Shown here in pieces: positions 1 to 7,764 of a stretch of DNA of 64,000 nt (positions are counted from its first letter, which is position 1; each line of letters opens with the position of its first letter). Both the position numbers and the translations under genes were made by a program. This DNA comes from Pseudomonas mangiferae (GTDB lineage: Bacteria; Pseudomonadota; Gammaproteobacteria; Pseudomonadales; Pseudomonadaceae): assembly GCF_007109405.1 (NCBI RefSeq), contig NZ_VJOY01000012.1:1-64000 (forward strand), read 5' to 3'. The notes beneath the pieces are model-generated. The model made no database searches. It worked only from the letters and a program-made list of their open reading frames with translations, and was not told the DNA's origin.

Positions 1-50
1 GGGGCTGGCGCGGCGAGCGGGGCCGGGGGGACGACGGCCAGGGTCGTCAT
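1..50 (-). CDS. 5' end of an unidentified protein (truncated by window start)
   Basis: An ATG read leftward from position 50 opens a frame with no stop before the window edge (MTTLAVVPPAPLAAPA). A GGGAG ribosome-binding site lies 6 nt upstream. It follows a LysR gene on the same strand after 169 bp. Too little is visible to name a family; a transporter or enzyme controlled by that LysR protein would be typical, but this is a guess from position only. Confidence 0.4.
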   Translation of the reverse strand, partial: MTTLAVVPPAPLAAPA

Positions 51-133
51 GCGCGGCTCCCGGCCAGGGCGGCGCGGATGAGAGGAGGGGTAGGGCGCAA
101 GGGATTCATCACGGGACTCCAGTGAAGGTCCCG

Positions 134-151
134 GCCACCTTAGGCGGTGGC
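134..151. repeat. Short inverted repeat (GCCACC-N6-GGTGGC)
   Basis: Perfect 6-bp arms around TTAGGC lie in the gap between the LysR gene (stop at 220) and the start of the truncated gene at 50. It could be an operator for the upstream gene at 50 or part of a weak terminator for the LysR gene. There is no T-tract, so a terminator role is weak. Confidence 0.25.
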
Positions 152-219
152 ATTGCTGACGAAAACTTACTTACCGGAAGGCCTATGCTGCGCCGAACGC
201 AACGGTTCCAGGCACGGCC

Positions 220-1131
220 TCAGAGGCTGTGGCGGTCGCAGAAGGCCTTGAGGGTCTGCCGCAGCCAGCGGTGCGCGGGGTCGTTGTCGAAGCGCGGGTG
301 CCAGGCCTGCATGATCGCCACCGGCTCCAGGGCCACGGGCAGGCGGAACGAGCGCAGCGGCAGGCCCAGCCGCGCCACGCTCACCAGCAGGTGTTCGGGC
401 AGGGACAGCAGCAGGTCGGATTCCGGCAGGGAGAACATCGCCGAGTGGAAGTTGGGGGTGATCAGCGCCACCCGCCGCTGCAGACCCAGGTCCGCCAGGG
501 CCTGGTCGATGGGGCCGTGGGCCCGGCCACGGCGGGACACGCTGATGGCCTCGTAGGCGGCGAAGCGCCGCGGCGTGATCTCTTCGTCGAACAGCGGGTG
601 GTCGGCCCGGGCCAGGCCGACGATGGTGGTGGCGAACAGGCTCTGGATCTTGATCTCCGGGCCGAGCTCGCGGGTCGCGCTGATGTACAGGTCCAGGCGG
701 CCCTCCCGCAGCGCCTCGTCGTCGTCGCCGCCTTCTCCCTCGGGAACGAAGCGCAGCACCGTGCGCGGCGCTTCCTGGCGCAGGACGTTGAGCAACTGGG
801 CGCCGAAGGGCGCGATGAACACGTCGTTGGCCCGCAGGTTGAAGGAGCGCTCCAGGGACTTCAGGTCCACCTCGTCCTGGCAGTTGAAGACCTGCCCGGC
901 CTGCTCGACGACCCGGCGCACCTGGTCGCGCAGGGCCAGGGCGCGGGGCGTGGGCACCAGGCCGCGACCGGCGCGCACCAGGATCGGGTCGCCCACCGCC
1001 TCGCGGATGCGGGTCAGGGTCCGGCTCATGGCGGCGGCGCTGAGGTTCATGCGGCGGGCGGCGCCCACCACGCTGCCTTCGTCCAGCAGCGCATCCAGCG
1101 CCACCAGCAGGTTCAAATCCGGGATGCGCAT
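220..1131 (-). CDS. LysR-family transcriptional regulator
   Basis: 303 residues, the usual LysR length. The N-terminal winged helix-turn-helix (about residues 3-62) shows the family pattern: [16 protein letters not shown], then [20 protein letters not shown]. The rest (about 90-300) fits the periplasmic-binding-protein-like co-inducer domain. It probably controls a neighbouring gene, either the truncated one running off the left edge in the same direction or the divergent universal stress gene at 1329. The ligand cannot be told from sequence. The opening '[16 protein letters not shown]' resembles the NodD/PcaQ-like branch that lacks the usual long helix, but this is only an impression. Confidence 0.9.
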   Translation of the reverse strand: MRIPDLNLLVALDALLDEGSVVGAARRMNLSAAAMSRTLTRIREAVGDPILVRAGRGLVPTPRALALRDQVRRVVEQAGQVFNCQDEVDLKSLERSFNLRANDVFIAPFGAQLLNVLRQEAPRTVLRFVPEGEGGDDDEALREGRLDLYISATRELGPEIKIQSLFATTIVGLARADHPLFDEEITPRRFAAYEAISVSRRGRAHGPIDQALADLGLQRRVALITPNFHSAMFSLPESDLLLSLPEHLLVSVARLGLPLRSFRLPVALEPVAIMQAWHPRFDNDPAHRWLRQTLKAFCDRHSL

Positions 1132-1241
1132 CGGTCCTGCCCGTTCCGCGAGTGAGAGCGCAGGGATCTTAGGGGCTGCCCGGCGCGCCGTCGAGGGAGG
1201 GGGCGGTCGCGCCAGGCCCCGGGTGGTGGTCCGTGCGCGGT

Positions 1242-1260
1242 GCGCAACGAATCATTGCGC
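1242..1260. promoter_or_regulatory. Inverted repeat between divergent LysR and usp genes
   Basis: GCGCAA-N7-TTGCGC, perfect 6-bp arms, sits in the 197-bp gap between the divergent LysR (start 1131) and universal stress (start 1329) genes. The location suits a regulator-binding site. No protein can be assigned from sequence alone. Confidence 0.3.
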
Positions 1261-1328
1261 CCGGGGGCCTTCCCCGTCGGCGGCCCCGGGCCAACCATGG
1301 GCGCCTTCTCCCCGACCGGACCCCCGCC

Positions 1329-1769
1329 ATGCACCGCCCGATCCTGATCGCCATCGATGGCGCACCCCACAGCCGAACGCTGCTCGACGCCGCCGTGGGC
1401 ATTGCCCGTCCCGACCGCCACGTCCTGCATGTACTGATGGCGGTGGACGTGGCCTATGCCCTGCCGCGGGAGGGCGCCTTCGAGCGGCGCGAATACCCCG
1501 CCGCCAGCGAGGAAGACCGGCATGCCCGGCACGCCCTGGTGGTGGCCTTGGCGCACCTGCACGCCCTGGGCTTCACGGCGGACGGCGCCCTGGTGGCCGG
1601 CGACCCGGCCCCGGTGATCCTCGCCGAGGCCCGGCGCATCGACTGCGAGCTGATCGTCATGGGCCACCGCCACCTGTCCCGCTTCGGCCGGCTGCTGGAC
1701 CCGTCCATCAGCGCCGAGGTGCTGGACCACAGCCCCTGCCCGGTGCTGGTCGCCCGCTGCCCGGCCTGA
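1329..1769 (+). CDS. Universal stress protein (UspA family)
   Basis: 146 residues, the normal length of a single-domain UspA protein; cytoplasmic. It opens with the family pattern [19 protein letters not shown] and ends with [20 protein letters not shown] then [16 protein letters not shown]. The ATP-binding signature normally reads G-x2-G-x9-G-S/T. Here the second glycine is His and the final G-S is D-P, so nucleotide binding of the MJ0577 kind may be lost. The start at 1329 was chosen because homology begins right there; an upstream in-frame extension is arginine/proline-rich and not Usp-like. The Asp-containing 'AIDGA' opening replaces the more common 'A.DGS'. Confidence 0.88.
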   Translation: MHRPILIAIDGAPHSRTLLDAAVGIARPDRHVLHVLMAVDVAYALPREGAFERREYPAASEEDRHARHALVVALAHLHALGFTADGALVAGDPAPVILAEARRIDCELIVMGHRHLSRFGRLLDPSISAEVLDHSPCPVLVARCPA

Positions 1770-1897
1770 GGGCGGGCGATGGTCGGCTCGTCCTCGTGCT
1801 TGTGCCGAGCGCTCCGGCCCGGCTCGTCCTGGCGCACGATGGTTCGAGACAGCCCCCCCTCGCTCCGGCTAGGCTGTGCGACTTCCAAGGAGTCGTC

Positions 1898-2611
1898 ATG
1901 TCCCGTTCCCACGAAGTCCTGCGCGGTGCCCGCGACACGGTGCCGATGATCCTCGGCGCCATTCCCTTCGGCATCCTCTTCGGTACCCTGGCCGGCGCCT
2001 CCGGGCTGTCGCCGGCCCTGACCATGGCCATGTCCCTGCTGGTCTACGCCGGGTCGGCGCAATTCATCGCCGTCACCCTGCTGGCGGGCGGCGCCGGCCT
2101 GGCGGTGCTGCTGCTGACCACCTTCGTGGTCAACCTGCGCCACGCCTTGTACAGCGCCACCCTGCAACCCTTCGTGCGCCACCTGCCGGCCCGCTGGCGG
2201 CTGCCCCTGGCCTTCTGGCTCACCGACGAGACCTTCGCCGTGGTCCAGCACCGCTATGCCGAGCGGGACGCCTCGCCGTACCGCCACTGGTACTTCCTCG
2301 GCTCCTGTCTGGCGATGTACGGCAACTGGCAGCTGTGCACCGCCATCGGCCTCGCATTCGGCCGGGCGGTACCCGACCTGGCCGCCTGGGGCCTGGACTT
2401 CGCCATGCTGGCCACCTTCATCGGCATCGTCGTGCCGATGCTGCGCAACCGACCCCAGGTGGCGGCGGCCGTGGCCGCCGGGCTGACTGCCCTGGCCTGC
2501 CAGGGCCTGCCGTACAAGCTGGGGCTGATGGCCGCGGCGCTGGTGGGCATCGTGGTGGGGGTGCTGCTGGAGCGGCGGCAAGCCGTGGAACCGCTGGGAG
2601 AGGGCGCCTGA
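1898..2611 (+). CDS. azlC: AzlC-family branched-chain amino acid exporter, large subunit
   Basis: 237 residues, polytopic inner-membrane protein. The conserved opening [23 protein letters not shown], the '[12 protein letters not shown]' helix and '[13 protein letters not shown]' are AzlC hallmarks. With AzlD it forms an exporter for branched-chain or related amino acids (known for B. subtilis AzlCD and E. coli YgaZH). Start fixed by AAGGAG at 1887-1892, 5 nt before the ATG. The stop codon overlaps the azlD start (TGATG), so the two are translationally coupled. Confidence 0.92.
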   Translation: MSRSHEVLRGARDTVPMILGAIPFGILFGTLAGASGLSPALTMAMSLLVYAGSAQFIAVTLLAGGAGLAVLLLTTFVVNLRHALYSATLQPFVRHLPARWRLPLAFWLTDETFAVVQHRYAERDASPYRHWYFLGSCLAMYGNWQLCTAIGLAFGRAVPDLAAWGLDFAMLATFIGIVVPMLRNRPQVAAAVAAGLTALACQGLPYKLGLMAAALVGIVVGVLLERRQAVEPLGEGA

Positions 2612-2940
2612 TGGACCCGATCGTGCTGATCCTCGGCATGGCGGCGATCACCTTCGCCATCCGCTACAGCCTGTTCGCCTGGCCGGACCTGCGCTTCCCG
2701 CCCCTGGTGAAGCAGGGCCTGCACTATGTGCCGACCGCCGTGCTGACCGCCATCGTGGTGCCCGGCATGCTGCTGCCGGACGGCCGCCACTGGGCCCTGG
2801 CCTGGGACAACGCCTACCTGCTGGCGGGGCTGGCGACCGTGCTGATCGCCGCGCTGACCCGGCATTTGCTGGCGACCATCGCCGGCGGGCTCGCCTGTTT
2901 CTTCCTGCTGCGCTGGGCCTTCGGCCAGCTGCCGCTGTGA
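2611..2940 (+). CDS. azlD: AzlD-family exporter small subunit
   Basis: 109 residues with about four hydrophobic segments. The AzlD pattern is seen in 'AITFAIRYSLFAW' and 'HYVPTAVLTAIVVPGML'. It is the obligate small partner of AzlC in branched-chain amino acid export. Its ATG shares one base with the azlC stop, so it is the second gene of a two-gene operon. No further gene follows on this strand for about 125 bp. Confidence 0.9.
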   Translation: MDPIVLILGMAAITFAIRYSLFAWPDLRFPPLVKQGLHYVPTAVLTAIVVPGMLLPDGRHWALAWDNAYLLAGLATVLIAALTRHLLATIAGGLACFFLLRWAFGQLPL

Positions 2941-3066
2941 ATCCGACGGGAAAATAGCGGAAAACCCGGCAATTCCGTGGCGCGGGTGTGGCGTGGCGGG
3001 GTCGTTGTGCAGTCCAATGCGGGACGGCCGGCTCCGGCCTCCACCCACTCAGGTCTTCGGGGAATC

Positions 3067-4953
3067 ATGAGCACCCACTCGCAGTTCGCCCTGCTGGGCA
3101 AGAAGCGTTTCCTGCCGTTCTTCGTCACGCAGCTGTTCGGCGCCTTCAACGACAACATCTTCAAGCAGTCGCTGATCCTCGCCATCCTCTACAAGCTCGC
3201 GCTCTCCGCCGACACCGATCGGGGCATGCTGGTCAACCTCTGCGCGCTGCTGTTCATCCTGCCGTTCTTCCTGTTCTCCGCCCTGGGCGGGCAGGTGGGC
3301 GAGAAGTTCGCCAAGCACTCGCTGATCCGCGCCATCAAGCTGGCGGAGATCGGCATCATGCTGGTGGGCGCGGTGGGCTTCATCGGTGGACACCTGCCGC
3401 TCTTGTACCTGGCGCTGTTCGCCATGGGCACCCACTCGGCGCTGTTCGGCCCGGTGAAATACTCGATCCTGCCCCAGGCGCTGCGCCCCGCGGAACTGGT
3501 GGGCGGCAACGCCCTGGTGGAGATGGGCACCTTCCTGGCGATCCTCGCCGGGACCATCGGTGCCGGGGTGATGATGAGCCGCGACGGCTACGCGCCCCTG
3601 GTGTCCGGCGCCATCGTGCTGGTGGCGATCGCCGGCTACCTGTGCAGCCGGGCGATCCCGCCGGCCAGCGCCGCGCTGCCGGGGCTGCGGCTGGACTGGA
3701 ACATCTTCCGCCAGTCGTGGGTGATCCTGCGCCTCGGCCTGGGCCAGCGTCCGTCGGTGTCCCGTTCCCTGGTGGGCAACTCCTGGTTCTGGTTCCTCGG
3801 CGCCATCTACCTGACCCAGATCCCGGCCTATGCCAAGGGCGTGCTGGGCGGCGACGAGAGCGTGGTGACGCTGATCCTCACGGTGTTCTCGGTGGGCATC
3901 GCCCTGGGCTCGATGCTCTGCGAGCGACTGTCCGGCGGCAAGGTGGAGATCGGCCTGGTACCGTTCGGCTCCATCGGCCTGACGGTCTTCGGCATCCTGC
4001 TCTGGTGGCATTCCGGGGGCTTCCCGCCAGCGGTAGGCGCCGACGTCCACGACTGGCTGGCGGTGCTGCGGCAGCCCCAGGCTTGGCTGATCCTCGGCGA
4101 CATCCTCGGCATCGGCCTGTTCGGCGGCTTCTACATCGTCCCGCTGTACGCGCTGATCCAGTCGCGCACGGCGGAAAGCGAGCGGGCCCGGGTGATCGCC
4201 GCCAACAACATCCTCAACGCGCTGTTCATGGTGGTGTCGGCCCTGACCTCGATCCTCTTCCTCAGCGTGGCGGGGCTGTCGATCCCGCAGCTGTTCCTGG
4301 TGGCGTCGCTGATGAACGTCGCGGTGAACAGCTACATCTTCAAGATCGTGCCCGAGTTCGGCATGCGCTTCCTGATCTGGCTGCTGGGCCACTCCCTGTA
4401 CCGGGTGGAGCACCGCGGCCTGGACGTCATCCCCGACGAGGGCCCGGCGGTGCTGGTGTGCAACCACGTGTCCTTCGTCGACGCGCTGCTGGTGGGCGGC
4501 GCGGTGCGCCGGCCGGTGCGCTTCGTCATGTACTACAAGATCTACGACCTGCCGGTGCTGAACTTCGTCTTCCGCACCGCGGGCACCGTGCCCATCGCCG
4601 CGCGCCACGAAGACCTGCTGATCTACGACCAGGCGTTCAAGCGGATCGCCGAGTACCTGCGCAACGGCGAGGTGGTGTGCATCTTCCCCGAGGGCAAGCT
4701 GACCGCCGACGGTGAGCTGAACGAATTCCGCAACGGCATCGAGCGCATCCTCCAGGAAACCCCGGTGCCGGTGATCCCCATGGCGCTGCAGGGCCTGTGG
4801 GGCAGCTTCTTCAGCCGCGACCCGAAGAAGCGCCTGTTCCGGCGCATCTGGTCGCGGGTCAACCTGGTGGCCGGCCCCGCCCTGGCCCCCGAGCAGGCGG
4901 ACCGCCATCTGCTGCAAGCCCAGGTAACCGCGCTGCGGGGCGACCGCCGCTGA
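3067..4953 (+). CDS. MFS lysophospholipid transporter fused to a PlsC-type acyltransferase
   Basis: 628 residues in two parts. Residues about 1-420 are a 12-helix MFS carrier of the LplT type ('FFVTQLFGAFNDNIFKQSL' opening, 'GPVKYSILPQAL' loop). Residues about 430-625 are a glycerophospholipid acyltransferase with the NHxSxxD box (CNHVSFVDAL) and the FPEGK box (usually FPEGT). In E. coli LplT flips lysophospholipids inward and the separate protein Aas re-acylates them; here both steps sit on one chain. The AMP-binding acyl-ACP-synthetase domain found in Aas and in longer three-domain fusions is absent, so the acyl donor must come from elsewhere. A strong terminator follows at 4966. Confidence 0.88.
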   Translation: MSTHSQFALLGKKRFLPFFVTQLFGAFNDNIFKQSLILAILYKLALSADTDRGMLVNLCALLFILPFFLFSALGGQVGEKFAKHSLIRAIKLAEIGIMLVGAVGFIGGHLPLLYLALFAMGTHSALFGPVKYSILPQALRPAELVGGNALVEMGTFLAILAGTIGAGVMMSRDGYAPLVSGAIVLVAIAGYLCSRAIPPASAALPGLRLDWNIFRQSWVILRLGLGQRPSVSRSLVGNSWFWFLGAIYLTQIPAYAKGVLGGDESVVTLILTVFSVGIALGSMLCERLSGGKVEIGLVPFGSIGLTVFGILLWWHSGGFPPAVGADVHDWLAVLRQPQAWLILGDILGIGLFGGFYIVPLYALIQSRTAESERARVIAANNILNALFMVVSALTSILFLSVAGLSIPQLFLVASLMNVAVNSYIFKIVPEFGMRFLIWLLGHSLYRVEHRGLDVIPDEGPAVLVCNHVSFVDALLVGGAVRRPVRFVMYYKIYDLPVLNFVFRTAGTVPIAARHEDLLIYDQAFKRIAEYLRNGEVVCIFPEGKLTADGELNEFRNGIERILQETPVPVIPMALQGLWGSFFSRDPKKRLFRRIWSRVNLVAGPALAPEQADRHLLQAQVTALRGDRR

Positions 4954-4965
4954 GGCCGCGCCCAT

Positions 4966-4995
4966 GAAAAAACCCACCGATCGGCGGGTTTTTTC
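4966..4995. terminator. Bidirectional rho-independent terminator
   Basis: AAAAAACCC-a-CCG-at-CGG-c-GGGTTTTTT: a long stem with A-run and T-run on opposite sides. It therefore works for the MFS-acyltransferase gene (+) and the convergent SMR gene (-), whose stop is at 5008. Confidence 0.9.
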
Positions 4996-5007
4996 ATTTG
5001 CAGCAGG

Positions 5008-5322
5008 TCAGTGGCTGAGCTTGAGGCCCAGCAACCCGCAGACGATCAGCGCCACGCTGATGATCCGCATCCAGGCCATGGACTCGCCGAACAGGATGAT
5101 CCCGGCGATCACCGTGCCCACCGCGCCGATGCCGGTCCACACCGCATAGGCAGTGCCCAGGGGCAGGTGGCGCATGGCGAGGCCCAGCAGGCCGAGGCTC
5201 GCCGCCATGGCGGCGACGGTGAGGACGGTGGGCAGCGGACGGCTGAAGCCTTCCGTGAATTTCAGGCCGACGGCCCAGCCGACTTCGAACAGGCCGGCGA
5301 AGAACAACAGGATCCAGGACAT
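5008..5322 (-). CDS. gdx: SMR-family guanidinium exporter (Gdx/SugE)
   Basis: 104 residues, four transmembrane helices, small multidrug resistance family. The sequence carries the SugE/Gdx subtype signature: the helix-1 glutamate in '[18 protein letters not shown]', then '[18 protein letters not shown]' and '[11 protein letters not shown]'. This distinguishes it from EmrE-type pumps. Gdx exports guanidinium ion in exchange for protons across the inner membrane as an antiparallel dimer (established for E. coli Gdx). That role is strongly supported by a guanidine-II riboswitch in its leader (5346-5390). AGGAG lies 6 nt before the ATG. Confidence 0.95.
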   Translation of the reverse strand: MSWILLFFAGLFEVGWAVGLKFTEGFSRPLPTVLTVAAMAASLGLLGLAMRHLPLGTAYAVWTGIGAVGTVIAGIILFGESMAWMRIISVALIVCGLLGLKLSH

Positions 5323-5345
5323 TCTCGACTCCTAGGGAGGGTAGT

Positions 5346-5390
5346 GGGGTCGTCCCCGGATAGGTCGTCACGGCGGGGTCGTCCCCGCCG
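5346..5390 (-). promoter_or_regulatory. Guanidine-II riboswitch (mini-ykkC)
   Basis: Read on the minus strand, two GC-rich hairpins each cap an ACGA tetraloop: CGGCGGGG-ACGA-CCCCGCCG (5390-5371) and GGGG-ACGA-CCCC (5357-5346), with a 13-nt linker. Paired stem-loops with ACGR loops are the defining feature of guanidine-II riboswitches, where the two loops kiss around guanidinium. The second hairpin ends about 23 nt before the gdx start codon, so ligand binding probably exposes the ribosome-binding site and turns on the exporter. The downstream gene is the classic regulon member, which makes the call firm without a database search. Confidence 0.93.
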
Positions 5391-5450
5391 CCATTCCCGT
5401 CACCGTCGGCATCGCCGCGCGGTCAGGCTTCCTGGGAAGCCGGGGCTTCG

Positions 5451-6371
5451 TCAGAGGCCCTGGGGAATCTCCTCGCCGCCGAGCGCCTCGAACAGCGCCG
5501 GCAGGAATTCCACGAAGGTCAGCATCATCAGGGTGAAGCTGGCGTCCTGCTGGCCGAGGGCATCCTCGCCGCCGTCCTGCTCGGCCTGCTCCTGCAGCAG
5601 GTCCTCGAAGCGCAGGCGCTTGACCACCAGCTTGTCGTCCAGCACGAAGGACAGCTTGTCCTGCCAGGCCACGGCCAGCTGGGTCACCAGCTTGCCGGCG
5701 TTCAGGTGCAGCTGGATCTCGTCGCTGGCCAGGTCCTGGCGCTTGCAGCGCACCACGCCGCCGTCCTCGTGGGTGTCGCGCAGCTCGCACTCGTCCAGCA
5801 CGTGGAAATCGGCGGCGGCCTGCTGGGTCTTCAGCCACTCGGTGAGGGTGGCGGTGGGGGCGATCTTCACCGACAGCGGCCGCACCGGTAGCGAGCCGAT
5901 GGCCTCGCGCAGGGTGGACAGCAGGTCCTCGGCGCGCTTCGGGCTGGAGGCGTCCACCAGGATCAGGCCCTGGGCCGGGGCGATGGCGGCGAAGGTGGTG
6001 CCGCGGCGGATGAACGCCCGGGGCAGGAAGGCCTGGACGATCTCGTCCTTGATCTGGTCGCGTTCCTTCTTGTAGACCTTGCGCATCTGCTCGGCCTCGA
6101 TCTCGTCCACCTTCTCCTTGACGGCGTCACGGACCACGCTTCCCGGCAGAATGCGCTCTTCCTTGCGCGCGGCGATCAGCAGGAAGCCCTGGCTGGCATG
6201 GACCAGCGGTGCGTCGGCGCCCTTGCCGAAGGGGGCGACGAAGCCATAGGTGGTCAGCTCCTGGCTGGCGCACGGACGGGCCGGCTTGGCGGCCAGCGCG
6301 GTCGCCAGCGCTTCGGGCTCGAAAGCGACGTCCTGGGTGAGGCGGTAGACCAGAAGATTGCGGAACCACAT
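5451..6371 (-). CDS. rdgC: Recombination-associated protein RdgC
   Basis: 306 residues, the full family length. The opening [15 protein letters not shown] and the segments '[21 protein letters not shown]' and '[17 protein letters not shown]' are characteristic of RdgC. The protein forms a ring-shaped dimer on double-stranded DNA and restrains RecA-mediated strand exchange; it acts on the nucleoid. It stands alone, between the guanidine riboswitch and the tRNA genes. No specific regulatory site was seen. Confidence 0.96.
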   Translation of the reverse strand: MWFRNLLVYRLTQDVAFEPEALATALAAKPARPCASQELTTYGFVAPFGKGADAPLVHASQGFLLIAARKEERILPGSVVRDAVKEKVDEIEAEQMRKVYKKERDQIKDEIVQAFLPRAFIRRGTTFAAIAPAQGLILVDASSPKRAEDLLSTLREAIGSLPVRPLSVKIAPTATLTEWLKTQQAAADFHVLDECELRDTHEDGGVVRCKRQDLASDEIQLHLNAGKLVTQLAVAWQDKLSFVLDDKLVVKRLRFEDLLQEQAEQDGGEDALGQQDASFTLMMLTFVEFLPALFEALGGEEIPQGL

Positions 6372-6480
6372 GAGGGAAAGCTCTCCAAACGCAAAGGGCG
6401 CATTATTCTCCCCTCCACGGTCGAGGCCAAGCCTGCGCTAAGCCTTTGGAACACCTGAAAAATTTTTTTTGAAAAGGGGG

Positions 6481-6509
6481 TTGCCAGAGTGGGGGCGGCT
6501 CTCTAGAAT
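6481..6509 (+). promoter_or_regulatory. Sigma-70 promoter for the tRNA operon
   Basis: TTGCCA (6481-6486), a 17-bp spacer and TAGAAT (6504-6509), followed by a GC-rich discriminator (GCGCACC), lie 22 bp before tRNA-Val. This is the usual layout of stable-RNA promoters under stringent control. Confidence 0.7.
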
Positions 6510-6530
6510 GCGCACCACTTCGAGAGCGAA

Positions 6531-6606
6531 GGGTGATTAGCTCAGCCGGGAGAGCATCTGCCTTACAAGCAGAGGGTCGGCGGTTCGATCCCGTCATCAC
6601 CCACCA
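6531..6606 (+). tRNA. tRNA-Val (TAC anticodon)
   Basis: 76 nt including encoded CCA. Acceptor stem GGGTGAT pairs with ATCACCC. The anticodon loop CTTACAA gives anticodon TAC, which reads valine GUA/GUG codons. The T-arm GGTTCGATCC is normal. It is the first gene of a two-tRNA transcription unit. Confidence 0.97.
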
Positions 6607-6626
6607 TCTCGCCTTCGAGGTTACGC

Positions 6627-6703
6627 GCAGCGGTAGTTCAGTCGGTTAGAATACCGGCCTGTCACGCCGGGGGTCGCGGGTTCGAGTCCCGTCCGCTGCG
6701 CCA
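6627..6703 (+). tRNA. tRNA-Asp (GTC anticodon)
   Basis: 77 nt including CCA. Acceptor stem GCAGCGG pairs with CCGCTGC, discriminator G. Anticodon loop CTGTCAC gives GTC for aspartate. The 20-nt spacer after tRNA-Val indicates co-transcription and processing from one precursor. Confidence 0.97.
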
Positions 6704-6745
6704 TATTCGCTTCCTGGGTCCACTGAACGCCCGGAAGCCTCGAGA

Positions 6746-6770
6746 AAGCGGCCGAAAGGCCGCTTTTTTC
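6746..6770 (+). terminator. Rho-independent terminator of the tRNA operon
   Basis: AAGCGGCC-GAAA-GGCCGCTT followed by a T-run: an 8-bp stem with a stable GAAA tetraloop, 43 bp after tRNA-Asp. Confidence 0.9.
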
Positions 6771-6779
6771 GTTTCTGCG

Positions 6780-6814
6780 TTTCCTTTCCTTTTCTTTTCT
6801 TTCTTTCTTTTCTC
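6780..6814 (+). repeat. 35-nt polypyrimidine tract
   Basis: Thirty-five consecutive C/T bases built from irregular TTTC/TTTTC units, directly after the tRNA terminator. It is striking in a GC-rich genome. It could form triplex DNA or be a length-variable tract; no function is evident. Confidence 0.7.
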
Positions 6815-7224
6815 GAGCCTGCTGGCTGTTCGTTGCCCGCGATGTGCGATAGGTCTCCTCCTTTTCGCCCGTTGTTCAACGGTGGGCACCCAGGGCCGGC
6901 ATGAGACTCCGCGGGTCGATGCGCCGCAGGCGCTGAAGCGCCCGCACCCGGGCGCCCCAGATGAAGCACGATACCGGCCTGACCTCCCACCACTGGCGGT
7001 TGCAGGTACGGGTCGACGAAGCCGTGTGCCGCCTGGCCAAGGGCGCTTCGGTAGGGGAGGTGGTGCGCCGCCGGGCTCTCGCAGCGCCAGCGCCTTTGTC
7101 TGCATGTTCCGCCTACCGGCACAGCCCCGGCCACTCCTTGGACTGGGCGAGTCGGGGCGCCTGGCCAGGCGCGAGCGAAAGTGGGCATCGCCGGGTTTTC
7201 CGAGTGAAACGGGAACCGGGCACA

Positions 7225-7245
7225 AATTAGGTTTGTCGGCTAATT
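7225..7245. promoter_or_regulatory. Putative MarR operator
   Basis: AATTAG-N9-CTAATT, perfect 6-bp arms in a locally AT-rich stretch 36 bp before the marR-type gene. It touches a candidate -35 (TTGTTG, 7244-7249) with a weak -10 (TATCCT, 7268-7273). MarR proteins usually bind 16-22 bp palindromes overlapping their own promoter, so autoregulation of the regulator-pump operon is likely (inference). Confidence 0.45.
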
Positions 7246-7280
7246 GTTGGTATGTCATCTATTGCGCTATCCTGCGCGGC

Positions 7281-7736
7281 ATGCCTACCGACTCCCATGC
7301 GCTCCATCTCGCCTTTGGCCCGGCGGTCGCCCAACTGGCCCGCCAGTGGCGCCGGGTGATCGATCGCCAACTACAACCCCTCGGCTTGACCGAGGCCACC
7401 TGGCTCTCGCTGCTGCACCTGTCCCGGGCGCCTGCGCCGCTGCGGCAGAAGGAGCTGGCGTTCTCCCTCTCCCTGGACAGCTCCTCGGTGGTCCGCCTGC
7501 TGGATGCCCTGGAGGGCGCCGGCTACATCGAGCGCCTGGAGGCCATGGACCGCCGGGCCAAGACCATCCACCTCACCGCGCCGGGCCGCGCCCTGGTGGA
7601 ACAGGTGGAAGGGATCGTCGCCGAGGCCCGGGCGCGAATGCTGGCCGAGGTCGCGGACGCCGAGCTGGCCGCCGCGCTGGCGGTGCTGACGAAGGTCTCC
7701 GCCACCCTGGCGACCCTGCTGGAGCCCCAGCCGTGA
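7281..7736 (+). CDS. MarR-family transcriptional regulator
   Basis: 151 residues, typical MarR length. The winged helix (about 30-105) includes LTEATWLSLLHLSRAP, RQKELAFSLSLDSSSVVRLLDALEGAGYIER and the wing 'RRAKTIHLT'. It is probably a repressor of itself and of the Bcr-type efflux pump that starts 28 bp downstream, released by a small aromatic or drug-like ligand. A palindrome at 7225-7245 is a candidate operator. The start at 7281 is where homology begins; longer in-frame extension upstream runs through the promoter region. Confidence 0.9.
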   Translation: MPTDSHALHLAFGPAVAQLARQWRRVIDRQLQPLGLTEATWLSLLHLSRAPAPLRQKELAFSLSLDSSSVVRLLDALEGAGYIERLEAMDRRAKTIHLTAPGRALVEQVEGIVAEARARMLAEVADAELAAALAVLTKVSATLATLLEPQP

Positions 7737-7764
7737 AACGCCTGCGGGCCAGGGCGAGCGGCCG

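Larger units (their letters stand above)
6771..7280. other. 510-bp gene-free region
   Basis: No convincing gene was found on either strand; open frames here are short and lack ribosome-binding sites or family patterns. It holds a 35-nt unbroken pyrimidine tract (6780-6814), a 16-bp perfect palindrome GCGCCTGGCCAGGCGC (7157-7172) and, near its right end, an AT-richer stretch with a putative marR operator/promoter. Confidence 0.5.

Noticed and set aside
5008-5322. EmrE/Qac-type multidrug pump
   Set aside because: The sequence follows the SugE/Gdx subtype and the gene is preceded by a guanidine-II riboswitch, so guanidinium export is the better call.
6531-6703. Genomic island attachment site at the tRNA genes
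   Set aside because: No integrase follows and no duplicated tRNA 3' end was noticed in the window.
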